Shown here one piece after another: positions 1-6,666 of a stretch of 17,171 bases of DNA. The notes beneath the pieces are model-generated. The model made no database searches, was not told the origin of the DNA, and saw nothing but the letters and a program-made list of their open reading frames with translations. This DNA comes from an uncultured Bacteroidales bacterium (GTDB taxonomy: Bacteria; Bacteroidota; Bacteroidia; Bacteroidales; P3): contig CALEFF010000033.1 in assembly GCA_937876865.1 (NCBI GenBank), positions 1 to 17,171 on the forward strand. The letters run 5' to 3'. Numbering within the stretch: the stretch's first letter is position 1; the number at the start of each line of letters is the position of its first letter. Both the position numbers and the translations under genes were made by a program.

Positions 1-204
1 GTTTATCATTTCTATTTGCATATCGGCTCCGAAAACTCCTGTTTTAACGTCTTTTTCAAAAATTACGAATTTCTTAAATTGTTTCACACATACACTTATA
101 TTTGGATTCGTACATATTATATTCCATTTTCGTGTAGCATTATTCACATTTAAATCTAATGGTAGGTCGAAGTGCAGGGGAATAACACATTGCACTAATT
201 CCAT
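1..204 (-). pseudogene. dtd: D-aminoacyl-tRNA deacylase (DTD) C-terminal remnant, cut by left edge
   Basis: The minus frame is open from an ATG at 204 to the left edge (68 codons). Its last residues, VKTGVFGADMQIEMIN, closely match the C-terminal signature of D-aminoacyl-tRNA deacylase (G-x-FGADM-x-V-x-L-x-NDGPVT). DTD removes D-amino acids from mischarged tRNA. Upstream, NATRKWN and NPNISV can be lined up with the family stretch 'ATRKGNRPS...PEISVPLYEKF', but the invariant NRPS and LYE parts are altered, and the first ~90 residues of a DTD (start MRxVxQRV, core SQFTL) are absent from all minus frames up to 277. I read this as a decayed or truncated dtd. A divergent intact protein or a sequencing error remains possible. 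The true 3' end lies outside the window. Confidence 0.42.
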
Positions 205-277
205 TGTTTTCAATCTTAATTTCTTCGTTTGCAATTTCTTTCAAACGCTTAATCAATTCTTCTCTACTTTCTGACAT
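140..277 (-). CDS. Short ORF of unknown function (45 aa), may be the 5' part of a broken gene
   Basis: ATG at 277 opens a 45-codon frame starting MSESREELIKRLKEIANEEI, a charged, probably helical N-terminus, and stops with TAA at 140-142. The second half, after about residue 25, looks unlike a normal protein (many Cys, Pro and Arg). It overlaps the DTD-like frame by 65 bases in another frame. A candidate promoter lies about 30 bases upstream, so transcription from here is plausible. It could be the front of a gene whose remainder was lost by frameshift, or a chance ORF. I cannot assign it to a family. Confidence 0.25.
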   Translation of the reverse strand: MSESREELIKRLKEIANEEIKIENNGISAMCYSPALRPTIRFKCE

Positions 278-305
278 ATTAGGTTATTTTTTTGTGTTTA
301 TAGTG

Positions 306-313
306 CAAATATA
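306..313 (-). promoter_or_regulatory. Candidate Bacteroidota -7 box for the leftmost minus-strand gene
   Basis: Read on the minus strand this is TATATTTG, a perfect match to the TAnnTTTG -7 element. It lies 28 bases upstream of the ATG at 277 and directly after the terminator stem at 316-342. No clear -33 TTTG is visible because the terminator hairpin fills that place. Confidence 0.38.
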
Positions 314-315
314 TA

Positions 316-342
316 AAAAGCTCATAATTGTTATGAGCTTTT
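316..342 (-). terminator. Rho-independent terminator after the kinase/dCMP deaminase gene
   Basis: A perfect 12-bp stem (AAAAGCTCATAA pairing with TTATGAGCTTTT) with a 3-base loop lies 27 bases beyond the stop codon at 370. On the minus strand the stem ends in a T run (TTTTTAT). T-rich sequence also follows on the plus strand, so it may act in both directions. Confidence 0.75.
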
Positions 343-369
343 CCTTGTTTTATTTTATTTTTAATTTTC

Positions 370-1398
370 TTATTGTTTGTCGTATTTTAATACCTCATCG
401 TAAAAAAAGTCTAACTCTACGCCTGCTTGTGCAAACATTTGTTCTGAGTCTTTTCCTGCGTGGTATTTCATTTGACAAACCACTCTTTTGATTCCGCAAT
501 TTATTATCATCATTGCACAAGTGCGACAAGGAGTCATTTTACAATAAAGAGTAGCCCCATCAAGTGCAATTCCTCTTCTTGCAGCTTGACAAATTGCATT
601 TTGTTCTGCATGAACAGTTCTTACACAATGATTACTAATGCTTCCATCTTCATTTATCATTTGCTTAAACAAATGTCCGACATCATCACAATGAGGTAAT
701 CCTTTTGGAGCTCCTACATATCCTGTTACAAGCACTTGTTTGTCTTTGACAATCACACAACCACTTCTGCCTCTATCACAAGTTGCTCTTTTTGCTGCTG
801 CATTAGCCAAATCCATGAAGTATTCGTCCCAAGAAGGTCTTTTAAATTTTTCCATTTGTTTTAAAACTTCTTCTACTTGCTTTGAAAGCGATTCTACATC
901 TTGGTCATTGTTGAAAGTGTAATCTGCTTTCTGCATACAGATTGCAATATTTTGACTATTATTGTTGTCTGATTGCATTTCACGTTTTTCATTCTCAACA
1001 AAGGTTTCAAAACTTACATTATCGGTTGCACTTTTTCTAAGAGAAATTCTTTGATAGCGTGTTTTTATATCAGCATCTACTGAAAACAAATAGAAATTAT
1101 GAATGTTTCTTAATAGTTCTATTTCCTTATCGTTGCGAATACTTTCTATCACACAATCATCTCCATTTGCGATAGCAGTATTTAAGATAGTTTTTACTAT
1201 GTAATCGTTTCCAAATTCTTCCCTTAGAGAATTTGCAGTTGAAGTCATCGTGTCGCGATTTATTTCTAAACCACGTTTTTTGATTTCTTCAACAAGAAAA
1301 TCCCTAACTGAATAATGTTTAAACCCTTTTTTGATTAACAATTCTACAATAGTACCCTTTCCAGCTCCTATTGTGCCTGTTATTCCTATTATTATCAT
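370..1398 (-). CDS. P-loop nucleotide-kinase-like domain fused to deoxycytidylate (dCMP) deaminase
   Basis: The 342-residue cytoplasmic protein has two parts. Residues 1-180 are a P-loop fold of the dephospho-CoA kinase/NMP kinase type: GITGTIGAGKGT at 5-16 holds the Walker A, and ESIRN near 85-89 recalls the corresponding motif of archaeal-type kinase-like proteins. Residues 187-340 are a dCMP deaminase: HAEQ at 263-266 supplies the zinc-binding His and catalytic Glu, and PCRTC at 290-294 gives two zinc Cys. The deaminase converts dCMP to dUMP for dTMP synthesis. Stand-alone bacterial dCMP deaminases are about 150 residues, so the N-terminal half is a real addition. A P-loop plus deaminase arrangement is also known in the antiphage AvcD/DcdV family, but those proteins are larger and sit with an RNA partner. 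Here the gene overlaps the purE stop by ATGA, which favours a metabolic role. Whether the kinase half is catalytic or regulatory is unknown. Confidence 0.88.
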   Translation of the reverse strand: MIIIGITGTIGAGKGTIVELLIKKGFKHYSVRDFLVEEIKKRGLEINRDTMTSTANSLREEFGNDYIVKTILNTAIANGDDCVIESIRNDKEIELLRNIHNFYLFSVDADIKTRYQRISLRKSATDNVSFETFVENEKREMQSDNNNSQNIAICMQKADYTFNNDQDVESLSKQVEEVLKQMEKFKRPSWDEYFMDLANAAAKRATCDRGRSGCVIVKDKQVLVTGYVGAPKGLPHCDDVGHLFKQMINEDGSISNHCVRTVHAEQNAICQAARRGIALDGATLYCKMTPCRTCAMMIINCGIKRVVCQMKYHAGKDSEQMFAQAGVELDFFYDEVLKYDKQ

Positions 1399-1898
1399 AC
1401 CTTATATTTGTAAGATAGGTTGTCAAGTTCTTTATTTGCTTTTACGATTTTTTCTTTTAGACTTTCTTTGTAGTCAAGCATTTTCTTTTTTAGTTCATCG
1501 TCTGCTGTAGAAAGTATTTGTAGTGCTAAGATTGCTGCATTTAAAGCACCATTTATTGCAACTGTTGCAACAGGTATTCCAGGAGGCATTTGCATCATTG
1601 CAAGTGCGGCGTCCATTCCCTCTAATGAAGCTTTAATTGGAACACCTATAACAGGCAATGGTGTCATTGCTGCAATTACTCCTGGTAAATGAGCTGCCAT
1701 TCCTGCTGCTGCAATAATTACTTCAATGCCTCTTTTGTGAGCATTAGTTGCAAATTCTTCTACTTCTTTTGGTGTACGATGTGCAGACAAAGCATTGATT
1801 TCAAAAGGTATTTCCATTTGTTCAAAAAACTTCGCTGCATTTTCCATAATAGGCAAATCCGAAGTTGAACCCATTATTATACTTACTCTTGCTTTCAT
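1395..1898 (-). CDS. purE: N5-carboxyaminoimidazole ribonucleotide mutase (PurE)
   Basis: This 167-residue protein matches PurE along its whole length: MGSTSDLPIM at 9-18, the SAHRTP loop with the active-site His, a Gly/Ala-rich AAGMAAHLPG segment, and the conserved VATVAINGALNAAILALQIL helix towards the end. PurE moves the carboxylate of N5-CAIR to C4 of the imidazole in de novo purine synthesis and works as an octamer in the cytoplasm. Length and motifs fit the bacterial class I enzyme. It starts 26 bases after the nitroreductase stop, and its TGA overlaps the next gene's ATG (ATGA), so the three genes are very likely one operon. No purK is present in the window. Confidence 0.95.
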   Translation of the reverse strand: MKARVSIIMGSTSDLPIMENAAKFFEQMEIPFEINALSAHRTPKEVEEFATNAHKRGIEVIIAAAGMAAHLPGVIAAMTPLPVIGVPIKASLEGMDAALAMMQMPPGIPVATVAINGALNAAILALQILSTADDELKKKMLDYKESLKEKIVKANKELDNLSYKYKV

Positions 1899-1924
1899 TT
1901 TTAAATCCTAAATATTTAATGTGA

Positions 1925-2677
1925 TTAAATCATTTCTTGTTCTTTTAAGAAATCCTTGTACTTTTGAGAAAAGTATTCAGCATCTTTTTTTGAGTATCTT
2001 ACGTTAGTGAATACTTGTGCAAGGTTTTCTTGTTTTGATTCAGCAATATATTTTTTTATTTGAGGGAGTTGTTCAAATGATTCATAGAGTTGTTCAATTT
2101 TTTCTTTATTATAATCTTCGTATTCTTCGTAATGAACAACTGCCTCCAAAGGTAATCTTTCTGTCAAAGGAGGATTCTCTGCTGGATAGCCCAAAGTAAT
2201 CGTGGTAACAGGCACAACACCTTTTGGAAGATGCAATAATTCTGCTATTTCTTTGGCTTGATAGTTTACTGTGCCAATATAGCAAGCCCCTATACCTAAT
2301 TCTTCTGCTGCACTAACCATTGCTTGGGTACAAATAGTTGCATCTATTGTTGAAACATTCAACCATAAAAAATTATCATAACTTTTAGGTGCGTTTCTTT
2401 GCTCACAATATTTGTGAAAACGATTTACATCTGCACAAACAGTCAAAACAACAGATGCGTCTTTGACCATAGGTTGATTAAAATGAAGTTTGCAAAGTGC
2501 TTCTTTGTTTTCTTGTTTTTGGGTAACAATTATGCTGTATATTTGCATATTTCCACAGTTTGAGGCTCTAACTCCTGCTTGCAAGATGGTGTCAAGAGTT
2601 TCTTTTTCAATCGCCTTATCGCTGTATTTTCTGATTGTTCTTCTATTTAGAAGAGTATTTATTCCGTTGTGTTCCAT
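1925..2677 (-). CDS. Nitroreductase-family FMN oxidoreductase
   Basis: The 250-residue protein opens with RRTIRKYSDKAIEKETLDTI, the phosphate-contacting Arg segment of the FMN nitroreductase family, followed by ASNCGNMQ. A later helix (TICTQAMVSAAEELGIGACYIG) and the GYP segment (TLGYPAENPP) are also typical. Members reduce nitro, quinone or flavin substrates with NAD(P)H; the substrate here cannot be named. A C-terminal tail of about 50 residues (YSKKDAEYFSQKYKDFL) resembles NfsA-like or Bacteroidota NADPH-oxidoreductase members. I chose the ATG at 2677. The same frame is open up to 2827, but that extension is unlike the family and overlaps sufB on the other strand. It heads the nitroreductase-purE-deaminase operon. 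Confidence 0.87.
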   Translation of the reverse strand: MEHNGINTLLNRRTIRKYSDKAIEKETLDTILQAGVRASNCGNMQIYSIIVTQKQENKEALCKLHFNQPMVKDASVVLTVCADVNRFHKYCEQRNAPKSYDNFLWLNVSTIDATICTQAMVSAAEELGIGACYIGTVNYQAKEIAELLHLPKGVVPVTTITLGYPAENPPLTERLPLEAVVHYEEYEDYNKEKIEQLYESFEQLPQIKKYIAESKQENLAQVFTNVRYSKKDAEYFSQKYKDFLKEQEMI

Positions 2678-2696
2678 AATGTTCTTTTTTACGCAG

Positions 2697-2740
2697 TTTT
2701 CTAAGAAACGTTTACCTTTGTTAAATATTTTCTTAGGAAA
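2697..2740 (-). promoter_or_regulatory. Inverted repeat in the nitroreductase leader
   Basis: TTTTCTAAGAAA (2697-2708) can pair with TTTCTTAGGAAA (2729-2740) over 12 positions, with one G-T pair, around a 20-base spacer. It lies 20 bases upstream of the nitroreductase ATG. If transcription starts near 2766 it would form a 5'-UTR hairpin. As DNA it could be a two-site operator. Confidence 0.45.
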
Positions 2741-2751
2741 TAAAGTTTTCT

Positions 2752-2759
2752 TATATTTG
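2752..2759 (+). promoter_or_regulatory. Candidate -7 box for sufB
   Basis: TATATTTG matches the Bacteroidota TAnnTTTG element exactly and lies 31 bases upstream of the sufB ATG, giving a leader of about 25 bases. There is no good -33 TTTG at 19-21 bases upstream. A second, closer candidate lies inside the dyad at 2779-2786. Confidence 0.42.
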
Positions 2760-2769
2760 CAAAATAAAT

Positions 2770-2786
2770 CAAAAGTAGTACTTTTG
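2770..2786. promoter_or_regulatory. 17-bp dyad between nitroreductase and sufB: operator or back-to-back -7 boxes
   Basis: CAAAAGTAGTACTTTTG is a perfect palindrome of two 8-base arms around a central G, ending 4 bases before the sufB ATG. Each arm, read outwards, is TACTTTTG, itself a TAnnTTTG -7 match. The plus arm (2779-2786) has a TTTG at 2756-2759 with the ideal 19-base spacer, which would make sufB nearly leaderless. The minus arm would give the nitroreductase a leader of about 90 bases. Alternatively the dyad is a repressor site placed over the sufB start region. It does not resemble Fur, Fnr or IscR consensus sites. Confidence 0.5.
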
Positions 2787-2790
2787 TAGT

Positions 2791-4236
2791 ATGGATAAAG
2801 ATAAAAATATAATAGAAAACGTAACAAATAACGACTATAAATATGGTTTTGTTACCGATATTGAGACCGAATTTATTGAAAAAGGATTAAACGAAAATGT
2901 TATTCGTCATATATCTAAGGTAAAGCAAGAACCCGAATGGCTTTTAGAGTTTCGATTAAAGGCTTATAGGAAATTCATTACTATGAAACAACCTGATTGG
3001 GCTCATCTTAATATTCCACCAATAGATTATCAAGATATTATTTACTATGCAGCACCTAAGAAGAAAAAAGAATTAGCAAGTCTTGATGAAGTTGACCCTG
3101 AACTTTTGGAAACTTTCAATAAACTTGGAATTTCTCTTGACGAACAAAAAAGATTAACAGGTGTAGCCGTTGATGCTGTGATGGACTCGGTGTCGGTTAA
3201 GACAACTTTTCACGATACATTAAGCAAAGCAGGCGTTATCTTCTGTTCATTTAGTGAAGCTGTTAAAAATCACCCTGATTTAGTAAAACAATATTTAGCA
3301 AGCGTAGTTCCAATAGGAGATAACTACTTTGCAGCACTTAATTCAGCCGTTTTCTCTGATGGTTCTTTCTGTTATATTCCAAAAGGAGTACATTGTCCAA
3401 TGGAACTTTCGACTTATTTTAGAATAAACGCAGCTGGCTCAGGACAATTCGAGAGAACGCTGATTGTAGCTGACGAAGGCTCTTACGTTTCCTACATGGA
3501 AGGCTGTTCTGCTCCACAAAGAGATGAAAATCAACTGCACGCAGCTATTGTAGAGATTGTCGTAATGAAAGATGCTGAAGTAAAATACTCAACAGTTCAA
3601 AATTGGTATCCAGGAGATAAAGATGGAAAAGGAGGAATCTACAATTTCGTTACTAAAAGAGGAATGTGCAAAGGAAATAATTCTAAACTATCTTGGACAC
3701 AAGTTGAAACAGGTTCAGCAATCACTTGGAAATATCCTTCATGTGTTCTTTTAGGTGATAATTCTGTAGGAGAATTTTATTCTGTCGCAGTAACAAACAA
3801 TCATCAGCAAGCAGACACAGGCACAAAGATGGTTCACGTAGGACGAAATACTAAAAGTACAATTATAAGCAAAGGAATATCAAGTGGAAAAAGCCAAAAC
3901 TCATATAGAGGTTTAGTAAAGGTAAATAGATTAGCAGAAAATTCAAGAAATTATTCACAATGCGATTCTTTATTGCTAACAGATACTTGTGGAGCACACA
4001 CATTCCCTTATATAAAAGTTGATAATCATTCCTCAATAGTAGAACACGAGGCAACTACCTCAAAGATTTCAGAAGACCAATTATTTTATTGTCGTCAGCG
4101 AGGCATAAGTCAAGAAGGAGCAATAGGGCTTATAGTAAACGGATACGCAAAAGAAGTTTTAAATAAATTGCCTATGGAGTTTGCGGTTGAAGCACAAAAA
4201 TTATTATCCATAAGTTTAGACAATAGTGTTGGATAA
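2791..4236 (+). CDS. sufB: Fe-S cluster assembly scaffold SufB
   Basis: The 481-residue protein is full-length SufB: the N-terminal YKYGFVTDIETEFIEKGL, the beta-helix core, QCDSLLL at 390-396, CGAHTFPY at 400-407, EHEATTSKI from 418, FYCRQRGI near 432-439, and the family's C-terminal EFAVEAQKLL...NSVG. By comparison with E. coli SufB, Cys391 and Glu420 correspond to the functional Cys405 and Glu434, so it should be active. SufB works with SufC ATPase and SufD to build and pass on Fe-S clusters in the cytoplasm. Unusually, sufC, sufD and sufS do not follow; the next gene is a glycosyltransferase starting one base after the stop. The start at 2791 gives the N-terminus expected for Bacteroidota homologues. 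Confidence 0.97.
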   Translation: MDKDKNIIENVTNNDYKYGFVTDIETEFIEKGLNENVIRHISKVKQEPEWLLEFRLKAYRKFITMKQPDWAHLNIPPIDYQDIIYYAAPKKKKELASLDEVDPELLETFNKLGISLDEQKRLTGVAVDAVMDSVSVKTTFHDTLSKAGVIFCSFSEAVKNHPDLVKQYLASVVPIGDNYFAALNSAVFSDGSFCYIPKGVHCPMELSTYFRINAAGSGQFERTLIVADEGSYVSYMEGCSAPQRDENQLHAAIVEIVVMKDAEVKYSTVQNWYPGDKDGKGGIYNFVTKRGMCKGNNSKLSWTQVETGSAITWKYPSCVLLGDNSVGEFYSVAVTNNHQQADTGTKMVHVGRNTKSTIISKGISSGKSQNSYRGLVKVNRLAENSRNYSQCDSLLLTDTCGAHTFPYIKVDNHSSIVEHEATTSKISEDQLFYCRQRGISQEGAIGLIVNGYAKEVLNKLPMEFAVEAQKLLSISLDNSVG

Positions 4237-4237
4237 A

Positions 4238-5227
4238 ATGAAAAATTATAAGATATTAGTAATAAGATTTTCTTCAATAGGAGATATTGTTTTAACAACT
4301 CCTATTGTCAGAGCGTTAAAACAGCAATTAAAGAACGTAGAAATACATTACTTAACAAAAAAAACAAACTATTCTCTCCTACAAAACAACAAATATATTG
4401 ATAAAATACATTTGTTAGAAGATGCTGATTTGCTAAAAAAACTAAGAAAAAACAAATTTGACTATATTGTTGATTTACATAACAACCTTCGTACACTAAG
4501 AATTAAGGCGATGCTTGGAGTAAAAAGCAAAGCCTTTCCAAAATTAAATTTAAAAAAATTCCTACTTGTAAACTTCAAAATCAATAAACTTCCAAACATT
4601 CATATTGTAGATAGATATTTTGAAGCCACAAGTAAATTAGGAGTAAAAAATGATAAGAAAGGATTAGATTTCTTTTTACAAGAAGAAGATTTTGTTTCAC
4701 CCGATGCTCTACCATTAGACTTTCACAATGGATATATTGCAATTGTTGTAGGAAGCAAACATTTTACAAAACAAATGCCGTTGAATCTCTTAACTCAAAT
4801 ATGCAAAAGATTAGACAAACCAATAATCCTTTTAGGCGATAAAATAGATTACGAAAAAGCATATAAGATTGAAAAAGAAATTGGTTCAAAAGTTTTTAAT
4901 GGGTGTGGAGCCTACAACATCAATCAAAGCAGTGCCTTGATTAAAAACTCGCTTGGAGTAATTACAGCAGACACAGGACTTATGCATATAGCTTCTGCTT
5001 TGGATAAAAACATAATTTGTCTTTGGGGAAACACCGTTATGGATTTTGGAATGTATCCTTACCGAGCAGAAAACTCACAAGCTCAAACCTATAACTTTGA
5101 AATAAAAAATCTATCGTGTCGTCCGTGCAGTAAATTAGGATATAAAAAATGTCCAAAAAAGCATTTTAAATGTATGAACGACCAAAATGTAGATGAAATC
5201 GTAAGAATAGCCAATAATTGGAAATAA
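4238..5227 (+). CDS. Glycosyltransferase family 9 (ADP-heptose:LPS heptosyltransferase-like)
   Basis: The 329-residue protein begins MKNYKILVIRFSSIGDIVLT and continues TP, the GT9 start pattern (R-x-S-x-GD-hh-x-T-TP). It also has the nucleotide-sugar-binding segment ITADTGLMHIASALDKN and a Cys-rich C-terminal stretch (CRPCSKLGYKKCPKKHFKCM) seen in many family members. GT9 enzymes such as WaaC and WaaF add heptose to lipid A-core at the inner face of the cytoplasmic membrane; donor and acceptor here are not decidable from sequence. An in-frame GTG at 4226 overlaps sufB, but the ATG at 4238, one base after its stop, gives the correct N-terminus. It is second in the sufB-mazG operon. Confidence 0.88.
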   Translation: MKNYKILVIRFSSIGDIVLTTPIVRALKQQLKNVEIHYLTKKTNYSLLQNNKYIDKIHLLEDADLLKKLRKNKFDYIVDLHNNLRTLRIKAMLGVKSKAFPKLNLKKFLLVNFKINKLPNIHIVDRYFEATSKLGVKNDKKGLDFFLQEEDFVSPDALPLDFHNGYIAIVVGSKHFTKQMPLNLLTQICKRLDKPIILLGDKIDYEKAYKIEKEIGSKVFNGCGAYNINQSSALIKNSLGVITADTGLMHIASALDKNIICLWGNTVMDFGMYPYRAENSQAQTYNFEIKNLSCRPCSKLGYKKCPKKHFKCMNDQNVDEIVRIANNWK

Positions 5228-5232
5228 GAAAA

Positions 5233-6021
5233 ATGGAAGAAAACAAACACCAAGAAGCACAAGCAAGTTTTTCAAAACTACTAACCATAATGGACGAACT
5301 TAGAGAAAAGTGTCCATGGGATAAAAAACAAACAAATCTAAGTTTAAAATCCAACACAATAGAAGAAGTCTATGAATTAGCCCAAGCAATAGAGGATGAC
5401 GATAAACAAGAAATAAAAAAAGAACTTGGAGACTTGCTTTTACACGTTGTTTTCTATTCAAAAATTGGTAGCGAGCAAGGAGAATTTGACATAAAAGCAG
5501 TAATAGATTCCCTATGTGAGAAACTAATAAGACGACACCCTCATATTTACGGAGAAGTAAAAGTAGAAAATGCAGAAGACGTTAAAAAAACTTGGGAACA
5601 AATAAAAATGACAGAAGGAAGAGAATCTGTATTTTCAGGAGTCCCAAGAGCATTAGATTCTTTAATAAAAGCATATAGATTACAAGAAAAAGCAGCAGGA
5701 GTAGGCTTTGATTGGGAAGAAAAAGAACAAGTTTGGGATAAAGTAAAGGAAGAATTACAAGAATTAGAAGAAGAAGTAAAAAATCAAAACTCGCAAGAAA
5801 AAATAGAAGAAGAGTTTGGAGACGTACTTTTTGCACTAATAAACTATGCTCGTTTTCTAAAAATAAAACCAGAACACGCCTTAGAGAAAACAAATCGTAA
5901 ATTCATAAAACGATTTCAATACATAGAACAAATAGCACAAGAACAAAATAAAAAACTTCAAGAAATGACGCTTGAAGAAATGGAAACAATTTGGAATAAC
6001 GCAAAAATAATGGAGGAATAA
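5233..6021 (+). CDS. mazG: Nucleoside triphosphate pyrophosphohydrolase MazG
   Basis: The 262-residue protein contains two MazG domains. The first (about 11-125) has the CPWD motif at 27-30 and the metal-binding EEVYE (44-48) with ELGD (64-67). The second (about 150-255) has ELQELEEEV followed by EEFGDVLF. RRHPHIYG and GVPRALDSLIKAYRLQEKAAGVGFDW are family hallmarks. MazG hydrolyses (d)NTPs, especially non-canonical ones, to monophosphate and pyrophosphate. Length is the usual one for the two-domain form. I chose ATG 5233, five bases after the previous stop, over an in-frame TTG at 5218. It is the third gene of the operon. Confidence 0.95.
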   Translation: MEENKHQEAQASFSKLLTIMDELREKCPWDKKQTNLSLKSNTIEEVYELAQAIEDDDKQEIKKELGDLLLHVVFYSKIGSEQGEFDIKAVIDSLCEKLIRRHPHIYGEVKVENAEDVKKTWEQIKMTEGRESVFSGVPRALDSLIKAYRLQEKAAGVGFDWEEKEQVWDKVKEELQELEEEVKNQNSQEKIEEEFGDVLFALINYARFLKIKPEHALEKTNRKFIKRFQYIEQIAQEQNKKLQEMTLEEMETIWNNAKIMEE

Positions 6022-6026
6022 AAAAG

Positions 6027-6662
6027 ATGATAGAAATTATACCACAAAATCACTTTGAAGTAAATAGTTACGTATTATTTGATGAAACAAAAGAATGTGT
6101 TTTAGTTGATGTTTGCTCGCAAGGAGCCTTACAAGAAAGAGAGATAATCAACTTTATAGAACAACATTCCTTAAAAGTAAAACACATATTGCTTACTCAC
6201 CCTCACGTAGATCACCTTTGTGGTTCATCATTTGCTTGTAAACAATTCTCTTTGCCTATAACAATGAGCATAGATGCAGTGAAAATGTTTCAAACAGCCG
6301 AAAGCCAAGCTTCAATGATGGGATTTGAGCTCGGAGATATTGAAAACGTAAAGATAAAAACCATAATGCCTGGCGATGTTATTGAATTTGGAAATAGTAA
6401 GATAGAATGCCTTGACACAGCAGGTCATTGCGTTGGAAGTTTAAGTTATTACAATGTAAAAGAGAAGTACATAATTACAGGAGATGCTCTTTTTGCACAA
6501 TCAATCGGCAGAACGGACCTTCCAACAGGAGATTTAGACCAACTACTCTCTAATATAAAAGAGAAAATACTCACTCTACCCGAAGAAACCAAAGTATATC
6601 CAGGACACGGCCCTTATTCAACAGTTGATTACGAAAAAACACATAACCCATTCTTATTATAG
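6027..6662 (+). CDS. Metallo-beta-lactamase-fold hydrolase (glyoxalase II/YcbL-like)
   Basis: The 211-residue protein carries all metal ligands of the fold: THPHVDH with His58, His60, Asp62 and His63, His134 in TAGH, Asp153 in TGDALF, and His194 in PGHG. The segment GRTDLPTGD after the fifth ligand is typical of the small YcbL/GloB-like subfamily, which often hydrolyses S-lactoylglutathione-like thioesters but has varied substrates. No signal peptide is present, so it is cytoplasmic. It starts five bases after mazG, with a GGAGG at 6012-6016 that could be a weak ribosome binding site. The physiological substrate is unknown. Confidence 0.9.
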   Translation: MIEIIPQNHFEVNSYVLFDETKECVLVDVCSQGALQEREIINFIEQHSLKVKHILLTHPHVDHLCGSSFACKQFSLPITMSIDAVKMFQTAESQASMMGFELGDIENVKIKTIMPGDVIEFGNSKIECLDTAGHCVGSLSYYNVKEKYIITGDALFAQSIGRTDLPTGDLDQLLSNIKEKILTLPEETKVYPGHGPYSTVDYEKTHNPFLL

Positions 6663-6666
6663 CCTT

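Noticed and set aside
204..491. Plus-strand ORF running through the left terminator
   Set aside because: It is Phe/Leu-rich, spans a terminator and lies antisense to the well-supported deaminase gene; similar shadow ORFs elsewhere were also dropped.
370..1398. Calling the kinase-deaminase fusion an antiphage AvcD system
   Set aside because: The protein is much shorter than AvcD/DcdV, is coupled to purE, and no non-coding RNA antitoxin region precedes it (the ATG overlaps purE).
2770..2786. Known Fur, Fnr or IscR operator upstream of sufB
   Set aside because: The dyad CAAAAGTAGTACTTTTG matches none of those consensus sites.
2678..2827. N-terminal extension of the nitroreductase frame by 50 codons
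   Set aside because: The extra residues are aromatic and Lys-rich, unlike the family, overlap sufB on the opposite strand and would remove the divergent control region. ATG 2677 gives the normal N-terminus.
4226..4237. GTG start of the GT9 gene inside sufB
   Set aside because: The ATG at 4238 directly gives the conserved KILVIRFSSIGD start; the extension adds only four unsupported residues.
5218..5232. TTG start of mazG overlapping the GT9 gene
   Set aside because: ATG 5233 is closer to the family N-terminus and leaves a normal 5-base gap.
6625..6666. Longer barrel protein starting inside the hydrolase gene
   Set aside because: It would place 14 residues before a clear signal peptide; ATG 6667 starts the signal peptide itself.
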